Assembly (NCBI GenBank): GCA_025965495.1 | Contig: JAOPWW010000358.1 | Span: forward strand, 1 to 5,718 | Origin: Frankiales bacterium | Lineage (GTDB): Bacteria; Actinomycetota; Actinomycetes; Mycobacteriales; SCTD01 | Length of the DNA stretch: 5,718 nucleotides | Direction of reading: 5' to 3' | Translations under genes and position numbers: made by a program | The notes under the pieces: model-generated | What the model saw: the letters and a program-made list of their open reading frames with translations, nothing else | Told to the model about the DNA's origin: nothing | Databases searched by the model: none | Shown here: in pieces, positions 1 through 5,718 of the stretch | How the letters are laid out: each line of letters opens with the position of its first letter | Position numbering within the stretch: position 1 is the stretch's first letter

Positions 1-17
1 CGTGAGAGCGTGGCCGC

Positions 18-626
18 GTGCACGTGCCCGCTCACTTCACCGCCGACGAGGCCCAGCTCGCCGGGCTGCTCGAGCCGGGACTGGGCGACCTCGTCACGGC
101 GACGCCGTCGGGGCTGCTGTGCACGCCGGTGCCGTTCGTCGCGGAGGACGGCGTCCTGCTGGCGCACCTGGCGCGGGCCAACCCGCAGTGGAGCGAGCCG
201 GTGGTCGGGGAGGCGATGGTGGTGCTGCACGGGCCGCAGGGCTACGTCACGCCGTCCTGGTACGCGGCCAAGGCAGAGCACGGGCGCGTGGTGCCGACCT
301 GGGACTACCTGACGGCGCACGTCTACGGGACCCTCGTGGTGCACGACGACCCCGACCGGGTCGAGCACGTCGTGCGGCGGCTGACGGAGGCCTTCGAGGC
401 CGGCCGGGACGAGCCCTGGTCGGTCGACGACGCCCCGCGGCCGTTCGTCGAGGGCCAGCTGCGGGCGATCGTGGCCGTCGAGCTGGTCGTGACCCGGGTC
501 GTCGCCAAGGCCAAGCTCAGCCAGAACCGGACCGGCGACCTCGACGGGATCGTGGCCGGGCTCCGCAGGGACGGGCAGGGGATGCTCGCGGACGCCGTCG
601 AGCGGGCCAGGCCGACGAGCGTCTGA
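18..626 (+). CDS. PaiB-family FMN-binding protein (split-barrel flavoprotein / putative negative regulator)
   Basis: This 202-residue protein has the size and layout of the PaiB family, whose members are single-domain FMN-binding split barrels usually a little over 200 residues long. Visible family signatures are the N-terminal MHVPAHF, the segment GPQGYVTPSWY (residues 72-82), VPTWDY (92-97) and the near-C-terminal KAKLSQN followed by an acidic/Gly stretch (164-176). The start is well bounded: an in-frame TGA lies at 3-5 and the next in-frame start is GTG 18, which gives the expected N-terminus. A weak GAGAG lies about 9 bases upstream. In Bacillus subtilis, PaiB is described as a negative regulator of protease and sporulation genes, but many homologues are only known as flavin-binding proteins, so the regulatory role here is inference. 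It is probably cytosolic, as no signal peptide is seen. It ends one base before the next gene, which implies co-transcription. The family call is firm; the function is not. Confidence 0.9.
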   Translation: MHVPAHFTADEAQLAGLLEPGLGDLVTATPSGLLCTPVPFVAEDGVLLAHLARANPQWSEPVVGEAMVVLHGPQGYVTPSWYAAKAEHGRVVPTWDYLTAHVYGTLVVHDDPDRVEHVVRRLTEAFEAGRDEPWSVDDAPRPFVEGQLRAIVAVELVVTRVVAKAKLSQNRTGDLDGIVAGLRRDGQGMLADAVERARPTSV

Positions 627-627
627 G

Positions 628-1026
628 GTGGCGACCTGGGACGACGTGCGCCGGGTCGCGCGCGACCTGCCGGGGACCGTCGAGCAGGTCGACGACCGGT
701 CCACGTCGTGGCGCGTCGGCCCCAAGGCCTACGCCTGGGAGCGGCACCTGCGTCGCGGCGAGCGGGAGGCCCTCGGCGAGGACGCACCCGACGGTCCTGC
801 GCTCGGGCTGCGCACCGCCGACCCCGGCGTCGTCGACGCGCTGACGAGCTCCCGGCCGGACGTCTTCTTCGCCGTCGCGGGCTACGGCGTGCACCCGATG
901 GTGCTCCTGTATGCGGAGCGGGCGTCGTTCGAGGACCTCGACGAGGCGCTCACCGAGGCGTGGCTGTGCCGGGCGCCGAAGCGCCTGCGGGAGGAGTTCC
1001 TGTCGGGCGGGCAGCGCGAGCCGTAG
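628..1026 (+). CDS. MmcQ/YjbR family protein
   Basis: This is a complete 132-residue protein of the MmcQ/YjbR (DUF419) type, small alpha/beta proteins with a fold called CyaY-like and often annotated as DNA-binding without direct proof. Supporting features are the N-terminal WDDVRRVARDLPGT helix, the strand segment SWRVGPKAYAWER (residues 27-39), EDAPDGPALGLRT (51-63), PDVFF (77-81) and the closing helix AWLCRAPKRLREEFL (111-125), which is typical of actinobacterial members. The GTG start lies one base after the stop of the PaiB-type gene, so its translation is probably coupled to that gene; no separate strong ribosome site is needed or seen. There are no membrane segments or catalytic motifs I can name. 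The biochemical role is unknown, and 'DNA-binding' should be read only as a family label. Confidence 0.88.
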   Translation: MATWDDVRRVARDLPGTVEQVDDRSTSWRVGPKAYAWERHLRRGEREALGEDAPDGPALGLRTADPGVVDALTSSRPDVFFAVAGYGVHPMVLLYAERASFEDLDEALTEAWLCRAPKRLREEFLSGGQREP

Positions 1027-1029
1027 GTT
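1024..1029 (+). promoter_or_regulatory. Possible -10 element (TAGGTT) for the acyl-CoA synthetase gene
   Basis: TAGGTT fits the TANNNT pattern common at actinobacterial promoters. It overlaps the stop codon of the preceding gene and would place a start site near 1036, giving a short leader of about 26 bases that still contains the AGGAGG. No good -35 hexamer is visible at 16-18 bases upstream, so this is only a candidate. Read-through from the upstream pair is an equally good explanation. Confidence 0.25.
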
Positions 1030-1049
1030 GCCGCTGTGACCCGAGCCAC

Positions 1050-1055
1050 AGGAGG
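1050..1055 (+). promoter_or_regulatory. Strong Shine-Dalgarno site (AGGAGG) deciding a TTG start
   Basis: A perfect AGGAGG lies six bases before TTG 1062. It settles the start of the acyl-CoA synthetase: the same frame is open back to GTG 708, but that extension would overlap most of the MmcQ/YjbR gene and reads as arginine-rich, low-complexity shadow sequence. Confidence 0.85.
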
Positions 1056-1061
1056 CACCCG

Positions 1062-2621
1062 TTGAAGGAGCTCGTCTGGACCCGGCAGCTGCTGCCGGCC
1101 GTGAGCCGGTTCGCCGCCCAGCCCTTCCTCACCGACACCGGCAGCGGCACCACGACGACCTACGGCGAGCACGCGTCCCGGGTGCTGAAGCTCGCCGACG
1201 CGCTGCGCACGCAGCTCGGGGTCCAGCCCGGCGACCGGGTGGCGGTCATGGCGCTCAACAGCGGGGCCTACGAGGAGATCTACCACGCGGGCCTGCTCGG
1301 GGCCGCCGTCGTCAACCCCCTGAACCTGCGCTTCGCCCCGCGCGAGCTGAGTCACGTGCTGTCCGACTCGGCGACGAAGGTCGTGTTCGTCGACGCCTGG
1401 TTCGCGGGCGTCATCGACGGCGTGCGCGAGGCGGCCGGCGTCACCCAGGTGGTGCTGATCGGCGAGGGCGACGTGCCGTGCGACGCCCGCTACGAGGACC
1501 TGCTCGCCGCCGGCGAGGAGCGGCTCCCGGCGGAGCCCGAGGAGGAGGACGCCGGGCTGCTCATGTACACCGGCGGCACCACCGGGCTGCCCAAGGGCGT
1601 GCTGCTCACGCAGCGCAACCTGATGCTCACGGCGTACCACATCGGGATGACCGTGCGGGTCGAGCGCGACGACCGCTACCTCGTGCAGGTCCCGATGTTC
1701 CACGCGGCCTCCATGGGCGCGCTCATCGCCATGCCGACCACCGGCGGGCAGCTCGTGACCGTCCCGGTGTTCGACCCGGCCGGCGTCATGGCGGCCTGTG
1801 AGACGCACGCGTGCACCAACACGATCATGGTCCCGACGATGCTGGCCATGACCTTCGCGCACCCCGACTACACGCCGGCGCGGATGTCCTCGCTGACCCG
1901 GCTCACCTACGGCGCCTCGCCCATGCCGCGGCCTGTGCTCGAGCGGCTGCGCACCGACCTCCCCCACCTGCAGCTCTTCCAGGGCTACGGCATGACCGAG
2001 AGCGCCGCCCTGGTCAGCTGCCTGCTGCCCGAGGACCACGCGCGCGAGGAGAAGCTCGCCTCCGCCGGCCGGCCCGTGCAGGGCACCGTCGTCACGATCC
2101 GGTCCGAGGACGACGTCGCCCTGCCGCCCGGTGAGGTCGGCGAGGTCTGCGTCCAGGGCGGGCAGTTCATGCGCGAGTACTGGCGCCGGCCCGAGGAGAC
2201 GGCCGAGGCCTTCCGCGGCGGCTGGTACCGCTCCGGCGACGCAGGCTACCTCGACGACGAGGGCTACCTGTACCTCGTCGACCGCACCAAGGACATGATC
2301 GTCAGCGGCGGCGAGAACGTGTACTCGACCGAGGTGGAGCAGGTGCTCGCCGCGCACCCCGCCGTCGCCCAGGTCGCCGTCATCGGTGTCCCGCACGACC
2401 TCTACGGCGAGGCCGTCCACGCCGTGGTCGTGCTGAAGCCGGGGGTGGAGGTGACGGACGTGGAGCTGGTCGAGCACGCCAAGGGGCTCATCGCCGGCTA
2501 CAAGGTGCCCAAGTCCGTGTCGTTCCGGGCCGACCCGCTGCCGCTGTCGGGGGCGATGAAGGTGCTCAAGCGCGAGCTCCGGGCGCCGTACTGGGAGGGC
2601 CGGGAGCGCGCGGTCAACTAG
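1062..2621 (+). CDS. Acyl-CoA synthetase / AMP-dependent ligase (class I adenylate-forming, ANL superfamily)
   Basis: The 519-residue enzyme should activate a carboxylic acid with ATP to an acyl-adenylate and transfer it to CoA. All core ANL motifs are present in order: the phosphate-binding loop YTGGTTGLPKG (169-179), VPMFHAAS with H214, YGMTE (309-313), RSGD with the ribose-binding D393, the hinge/A8 segment VDRTKDMIVSGGENVYSTEVE (from 406), and the C-terminal PLSGAMKVLKREL with the expected catalytic lysine K500. The length fits fatty-acyl or aryl-CoA ligases (about 500-550 residues). No signal peptide, membrane segment or carrier-protein domain is visible, so it is likely a stand-alone cytosolic enzyme. 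It starts at TTG with a perfect AGGAGG six bases upstream. The usual Gly before the catalytic lysine is Met here (AMK). Substrate cannot be read from the sequence; a medium or long-chain fatty acid is a reasonable guess. No beta-oxidation partner gene is in view. Confidence 0.93.
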   Translation: MKELVWTRQLLPAVSRFAAQPFLTDTGSGTTTTYGEHASRVLKLADALRTQLGVQPGDRVAVMALNSGAYEEIYHAGLLGAAVVNPLNLRFAPRELSHVLSDSATKVVFVDAWFAGVIDGVREAAGVTQVVLIGEGDVPCDARYEDLLAAGEERLPAEPEEEDAGLLMYTGGTTGLPKGVLLTQRNLMLTAYHIGMTVRVERDDRYLVQVPMFHAASMGALIAMPTTGGQLVTVPVFDPAGVMAACETHACTNTIMVPTMLAMTFAHPDYTPARMSSLTRLTYGASPMPRPVLERLRTDLPHLQLFQGYGMTESAALVSCLLPEDHAREEKLASAGRPVQGTVVTIRSEDDVALPPGEVGEVCVQGGQFMREYWRRPEETAEAFRGGWYRSGDAGYLDDEGYLYLVDRTKDMIVSGGENVYSTEVEQVLAAHPAVAQVAVIGVPHDLYGEAVHAVVVLKPGVEVTDVELVEHAKGLIAGYKVPKSVSFRADPLPLSGAMKVLKRELRAPYWEGRERAVN

Positions 2622-2647
2622 TCGCGAACGGGAGGACTTGTCCGTTC

Positions 2648-2673
2648 CGCACGACGCGTGATGAGGTCGTGCG
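2648..2673. repeat. Perfect 8-bp inverted repeat, candidate operator in front of the protease gene
   Basis: CGCACGAC (2648-2655) and GTCGTGCG (2666-2673) are exact reverse complements separated by 10 bases. A further copy of GCACGAC lies in direct orientation at 2689-2695, 40 bases from the first. The dyad sits in the 101-bp spacer, centred about 62 bases before the chosen GTG start of the S53 protease, a position suitable for an operator or a leader hairpin. An 8-bp GC-rich dyad can arise by chance in DNA of this composition, so function is inferred. Confidence 0.4.
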
Positions 2674-2713
2674 ATCCGGCTCGCCCAGGCACGACGGGCC
2701 GGCGGACGAGAGC

Positions 2714-2717
2714 AGGA
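2714..2717 (+). promoter_or_regulatory. Shine-Dalgarno site (AGGA) deciding the protease start
   Basis: AGGA, within the purine-rich GAGAGCAGGA, ends five bases before GTG 2723. The alternative upstream GTG at 2669 has only GAGG two bases away, too close to work well, and it would put 18 charged residues before the signal peptide. GTG 2723 gives a classic Sec signal peptide and is therefore preferred. Confidence 0.6.
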
Positions 2718-2722
2718 CCTCC

Positions 2723-4924
2723 GTGCGAACAGCAGGACGCCTCACGACGGCCGGAACCGCCGTCGCTCTGGCCGTGGCGACCGCCGCGACCCTCGGCACC
2801 ACCGGCGCCGCCGCGGCCTCGCCGCGCAGCGCCCTCACCAGCAGCCAGCCCTCGTGGGCGCAGGCGAAGGCCCTGCGCGGCGACGCCGCCGACAGCGACG
2901 TCGTCCACGCCCGCGTCTACCTCCCCTGGCGCGACGCCGCGGGCCTCGCGGCCACGGCCAAGGCGGTCAGCACGCCGGGCAGCCCCTCCTACGGCAAGTT
3001 CCTCAGCCCCCAGCAGTTCCGCGCGCAGTACGCCCCGTCGCAGCAGGACGTCAGCGCGGTCCAGAAGTGGCTGCGCGACGCCGGCTTCTCGATCGCCGAG
3101 ACCCCCGACAACGGCCACTACGTGTCCGTCGAGGGCACCGTGGCGCAGGCAGAGGCCGCCTTCGGGACCCAGCTGGGCCTCTACTCGGCGTACGGCCGCA
3201 CCCTGCGCGCCGCCGAGTCCGTGCCCAGCGTCCCGAGCGAGCTGGCCGGCGTCGTGAGCGCCGTCGTCGGCCTCGACGACAGCGCCGACCTCATCGTCGC
3301 GGCCGCCCGCAAGGGCGACGAGGGCGCCAAGGAGACGTCGCCGTCGCAGGTCCACGGCGCCCCGGGCGTCGGGTTCCGGGTCGGCACCCCGTGCTCGACC
3401 TACTACGGCCAGAAGACGGTCACGCTCGGCGACAAGCGGGTCGAGCCGATCGCCCCGTGCGGCTACACGCCCGCGCAGGTCCGCGGCCTGTACGGGCTCG
3501 ACGACCCGGCCCTGGACACGGGTGCGGGTCAGACCGTCGCCTTCGTCGGCGCCACCGCGAGCCCGACCCTCGTGCAGGACGTGACCACCTACAGCCGCCT
3601 GCACAACCTCCCGGACCCGTCCATCTCCCAGGTCGTCGCGCCCGGCGTCTTCCGGCACCCGGACACCCCGAGGCAGGTCCCGGGGGACTTCTACGGCGAG
3701 GAGACCCTCGACGCCGAGGCCATCCACACCACCGCCCCGGCCGCGAAGCTGCTGTACGTCGCGTCCTCGAACGCCAACCAGGACTTCGACGCGAGCATCA
3801 ACAAGATCGTCGACAAGCACCTCGCGCCGATCATCTCGATCAGCTACGGCTTCGGCGGCGAGGCCGTCCCGCGCGGGTTCATCAACAGCCTCGACGGCAC
3901 CTTCCAGCAGGCCGTCGCCACCGGCATCGGCGTCTTCGTCTCCAGCGGTGACGACGGTGACGACGCCATCGACTTCGGCAAGGGCAACGAGTCGGTCGAC
4001 TTCTACGCCGACAGCCCGAACGTGACCGCCGTCGGTGGCACCTCGGCCGCGATCGTCAAGGGCGCGGGCGGCTCGGTCTTCTCGAGCGGCAAGACCGCTG
4101 ACGCCCCACCGGCGCGGTCCACTGCCAGCAACGGCGGCCTGTACGGCATCGACGACCCGAAGAACGAGGTCAACCAGCCCGGCTGGACCCGGCAGTTCGA
4201 GGTCGGCTGGCAGACCGAGCTCGCGCCGGCCAAGGGCACGCTGACCCCTGACCCGAGCACGACGATCGACGCGACCTCGTACGCCTTCGACGGCACGATC
4301 GGTGCGGGCGCGTTCCAGGCCGGTGGCGGCGGTGGCATCAGCCGCGTCTTCCCGCAGCCCAGCTACCAGCAGGGCATCACGGACAAGGTCGTCCAGCCCA
4401 ACACCTCGCCGATCGACGGCACGCAGGGTCGGGCCGTCCCGGACATCAGCGCGGTCGCTGACCCGAACACCGGCTTCCGGGTCGGGCAGACCCAGTCGTT
4501 CACGGACGGCACGTACTACGACGAGTACCGCATCGGCGGCACCTCGCTGAGCGCGCCGCTCATGGCCGGCATGGCCGCCGTCGCGAACCAGCGCGCCGGC
4601 AAGGACCTCGGGTTCCTGAACCCGCGCATCTACGCCGCCTACAGCACCGCCAAGCCGACGCTGTACGACGTGGACGCCACGACTGTGAAGGACGCCAAGG
4701 GCGAGACGCCGAAGGTCTTCCGCGTCAACTTCGTCGACAGCGAGAGCGGTGCGAACGGCCGGACGTACAGCCTGCGCACCCTCGAGTCGCCGAACCAGAG
4801 CCTGCGCTCCGGTCCGGGCTACGACACGGCGACCGGCGTCGGGACGCCCGCGAGCGACCAGTTCCTGCAGACGCTGGGCACCGTCCGGCCGGCGCCGTAC
4901 ACGCCGACCGGCGCCAGCAAGTAG
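2723..4924 (+). CDS. Secreted S53 family serine-carboxyl peptidase (sedolisin/kumamolisin-like pro-protease)
   Basis: This 733-residue protein is a secreted zymogen of the S53 (sedolisin) family, endo- or tripeptidyl-peptidases usually most active at acid pH. Residues 1-32 form a Sec signal peptide (MRTAGR, a hydrophobic Ala/Val core, then AAAA before SPRS). Residues about 62-186 are a pro-kumamolisin activation domain (SPSYGKFLSPQQF is its hallmark). A linker with the only two cysteines noticed, C224 and C246, leads into the catalytic domain (about 248-715). The catalytic set is intact: E326 and D330 in GEETLD, oxyanion D410 in SSGDDG, and S608 in GGTSLSAP. The calcium site is recognisable as D649-V650 plus G697, G699 and D701 (GPGYD). 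Two stretches look longer than in kumamolisin: about residues 451-491 and the loop 651-696. No C-terminal anchor or cell-wall signal is seen, so it is probably released. A hairpin follows the stop. The family call is very firm; substrate and pH range are inferred. Confidence 0.95.
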   Translation: MRTAGRLTTAGTAVALAVATAATLGTTGAAAASPRSALTSSQPSWAQAKALRGDAADSDVVHARVYLPWRDAAGLAATAKAVSTPGSPSYGKFLSPQQFRAQYAPSQQDVSAVQKWLRDAGFSIAETPDNGHYVSVEGTVAQAEAAFGTQLGLYSAYGRTLRAAESVPSVPSELAGVVSAVVGLDDSADLIVAAARKGDEGAKETSPSQVHGAPGVGFRVGTPCSTYYGQKTVTLGDKRVEPIAPCGYTPAQVRGLYGLDDPALDTGAGQTVAFVGATASPTLVQDVTTYSRLHNLPDPSISQVVAPGVFRHPDTPRQVPGDFYGEETLDAEAIHTTAPAAKLLYVASSNANQDFDASINKIVDKHLAPIISISYGFGGEAVPRGFINSLDGTFQQAVATGIGVFVSSGDDGDDAIDFGKGNESVDFYADSPNVTAVGGTSAAIVKGAGGSVFSSGKTADAPPARSTASNGGLYGIDDPKNEVNQPGWTRQFEVGWQTELAPAKGTLTPDPSTTIDATSYAFDGTIGAGAFQAGGGGGISRVFPQPSYQQGITDKVVQPNTSPIDGTQGRAVPDISAVADPNTGFRVGQTQSFTDGTYYDEYRIGGTSLSAPLMAGMAAVANQRAGKDLGFLNPRIYAAYSTAKPTLYDVDATTVKDAKGETPKVFRVNFVDSESGANGRTYSLRTLESPNQSLRSGPGYDTATGVGTPASDQFLQTLGTVRPAPYTPTGASK

Positions 4925-4936
4925 CACCTCCACCAC

Positions 4937-4978
4937 CCGCGAGGGCGGCCGCAGCGACTGCTGCGACCGCCCTCGCGG
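4937..4978 (+). terminator. Strong hairpin after the protease gene, probable U-tract-less terminator
   Basis: Bases 4937-4955 pair with 4960-4978 over 19 positions with a single C/A mismatch (4949/4966) around a 4-base loop GACT. The stem begins 12 bases after the protease stop codon. No T-rich run follows, which is common for hairpin terminators in high-GC actinobacteria. It separates the protease from purF and would shield purF from read-through. The structure is seen directly; terminator activity is inferred. Confidence 0.75.
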
Positions 4979-4983
4979 CGTTC

Positions 4984-5005
4984 CCGGCCCGGTGGGTCGG
5001 GCCGG
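4984..5005. repeat. Second inverted repeat upstream of purF
   Basis: CCGGCCCG (4984-4991) and CGGGCCGG (4998-5005) are exact reverse complements around the 6-base spacer GTGGGT. It lies six bases after the large hairpin and covers the place where a -35 element would be for the TAGACT box at 5011. It could be a second terminator hairpin, an operator, or chance in G/C-rich DNA. Confidence 0.4.
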
Positions 5006-5010
5006 CTCGG

Positions 5011-5016
5011 TAGACT
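5011..5016 (+). promoter_or_regulatory. Probable -10 element (TAGACT) of the purF promoter
   Basis: TAGACT matches the TANNNT consensus for actinobacterial housekeeping promoters and stands out in the G/C-rich spacer. It would start transcription near 5022-5024 and give a leader of roughly 35 bases. No clear -35 hexamer (TTGAC-like) lies 16-18 bases upstream; that stretch is inside the inverted repeat at 4984-5005. Confidence 0.5.
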
Positions 5017-5042
5017 CAGGGCGCCTTCCCCCCGTCCGTCTT

Positions 5043-5048
5043 GAGGAG
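5043..5048 (+). promoter_or_regulatory. purF ribosome binding site (GAGGAG)
   Basis: GAGGAG lies eight bases before GTG 5057 and fixes the start of purF. The TTG at 5041 is out of frame and the next in-frame candidates would cut into the propeptide. Confidence 0.75.
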
Positions 5049-5056
5049 TCCCCCGC

Positions 5057-5718
5057 GTGCCCGTCGACGGCCGGAGCGACCACCTGCGCGACCCGGGACG
5101 ACTGCCCGACGACGACGAGAGCGCCGTCGGCGAGGAGTGCGGCGTCTTCGGCGTCTGGGCGCCCGGCGAGGACGTCTCGAAGCTGACGTACTACGGCCTC
5201 TACGCGCTGCAGCACCGCGGCCAGGAGGCGGCCGGGATGGCCGTGTCCGACGGCAGCGGGATGCTCGTCTACAAGGAGCTCGGCCTGGTGCCGCAGGTCT
5301 TCGACGAGCCGACGCTCGCCGGCCTGCAGGGCCACCTCGCCATCGGCCACTGCAGGTACTCGACCACCGGCTCGTGCACCTGGGAGAACGCCCAGCCCAG
5401 CTTCCGCACCCTGCCCGGCGGCGGCAGCCTCGCGCTCGGCCACAACGGCAACCTCACCAACACCAGCGAGCTGGCCCGCCGGGTCGCGGCCATCGAGCCC
5501 AAGATCGAGTCCTACGGCTCCACGACCGACAGCGACCTCGTGACGGCGCTGCTGGCCAGTGCCGACACCGCGATGGACGCCGCCGCGATGGAGCTGCTGC
5601 CGACGCTGCGCGGCGCGTTCTCGCTGGTCTTCATGGACGAGCACACCCTGTTCGCCGCGCGCGACCCGCACGGCGTCCGCCCCCTGGTGCTCGGCCGGCT
5701 CGAGCGCGGCTGGGTCGT
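5057..5718 (+). CDS. purF: Amidophosphoribosyltransferase PurF (5' part, runs off the right edge)
   Basis: PurF makes 5-phosphoribosylamine from PRPP and glutamine, the committed step of purine biosynthesis, in the cytosol. The window holds 220 codons from GTG 5057; the frame is open to the last base, so the phosphoribosyltransferase domain and any Fe-S cluster ligands lie outside. What is present is a class II (Ntn) glutaminase domain. C28 in EECGVFGV is the expected nucleophile, exposed by self-cleavage of a 27-residue acidic propeptide. Other signatures are ALQHRGQEAAGM, RYSTTGSCTWENAQP (from R100), the oxyanion/glutamine-binding HNGNLTN (129-135), TTDSDL with D158 and D160, and ARDPHGVRPL (201-210). 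The propeptide suggests the Bacillus-type, propeptide-bearing class rather than the E. coli type. A GAGGAG site, a TAGACT box and the upstream hairpin indicate it is transcribed separately from the protease. In many actinobacteria purM follows purF, which cannot be seen here. Confidence 0.95.
   Translation, partial: MPVDGRSDHLRDPGRLPDDDESAVGEECGVFGVWAPGEDVSKLTYYGLYALQHRGQEAAGMAVSDGSGMLVYKELGLVPQVFDEPTLAGLQGHLAIGHCRYSTTGSCTWENAQPSFRTLPGGGSLALGHNGNLTNTSELARRVAAIEPKIESYGSTTDSDLVTALLASADTAMDAAAMELLPTLRGAFSLVFMDEHTLFAARDPHGVRPLVLGRLERGWV

Noticed and set aside
2..844. A 280-codon plus-strand frame at the left end, starting at GTG 2
   Set aside because: It overlaps the PaiB-type and MmcQ/YjbR-type genes in another frame and is Arg/Gly/Ala-rich without conserved motifs.
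708..1061. N-terminal extension of the acyl-CoA synthetase frame back to GTG 708
   Set aside because: It would overlap the MmcQ/YjbR gene for most of its length, reads as Arg-rich shadow sequence, and the perfect AGGAGG before TTG 1062 gives the normal N-terminus.
882..2477. A 531-codon minus-strand frame opposite the acyl-CoA synthetase
   Set aside because: It is His/Arg/Gly/Val-rich with no family motifs and lies opposite a well-supported gene, so it is treated as a composition artefact.
2638..2667. TTGTCC and TGAGGT, 18 bases apart, as a promoter for the protease
   Set aside because: The -35-like part is partial and the -10-like part lacks the key A at position two, so the match is too weak to annotate.
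2669..2722. Earlier GTG start for the protease
   Set aside because: It would add 18 charged residues in front of a complete signal peptide and has poor ribosome-site spacing; GTG 2723 is better on both counts.
5013..5050. GACTC / GAGTC pairing that could hide the purF ribosome site
   Set aside because: The arms are only five bases, and the upstream arm overlaps the likely -10 box and would not be in the transcript.
2618..5671. A 1017-codon open frame on the minus strand covering the whole protease gene and most of the purF part
   Set aside because: It is antisense to two genes with clear conserved motifs and its translation is Arg/Gly/Val/Ala/Asp-rich low-complexity sequence without recognisable domains. 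Long antisense frames are expected when third positions are nearly all G or C.

Overview
The window is very GC-rich (about 70% by eye), with strong G/C bias at third codon positions and frequent GTG/TTG starts. Five consecutive plus-strand genes are packed closely. Together with the protein families present, this points to a high-GC actinobacterial chromosome. I cannot name the genus. Nothing looks mobile: no transposase, integrase, tRNA, rRNA, CRISPR array or long repeat.

Left part (18-2621): a PaiB-type FMN-binding split-barrel protein (18-626) is followed after one base by a small MmcQ/YjbR-type protein (628-1026). After 35 bp comes a class I adenylate-forming acyl-CoA synthetase (1062-2621), which starts at TTG behind a perfect AGGAGG. 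The first two are very probably co-transcribed. The synthetase may be read through or may have its own promoter at the end of the second gene.

Middle part (2622-4978): a 101-bp spacer contains a perfect 8-bp dyad (arms 2648-2655 and 2666-2673). It precedes a secreted S53 (sedolisin/kumamolisin) pro-protease (2723-4924) with a signal peptide, a pro-kumamolisin domain, the full Glu/Asp/Asp/Ser catalytic set and a recognisable C-terminal calcium site. A 19-bp hairpin (4937-4978) directly after its stop looks like its terminator.

Right part (4979-5718): a second, smaller hairpin and a TAGACT -10-like box precede purF. This gene starts at GTG 5057 and runs off the right edge, so only the propeptide and most of the glutaminase domain are present. 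It encodes the first committed step of purine biosynthesis.

The five genes do not form an obvious single pathway. The synthetase acts in acyl/lipid metabolism, the protease in extracellular protein breakdown and PurF in nucleotide synthesis. I see no convincing undescribed system. The points most worth a second look are the dyad in front of the protease, the PaiB-family gene near a secreted protease, lineage-specific insertions in the protease, and the stacked hairpins between the protease and purF.
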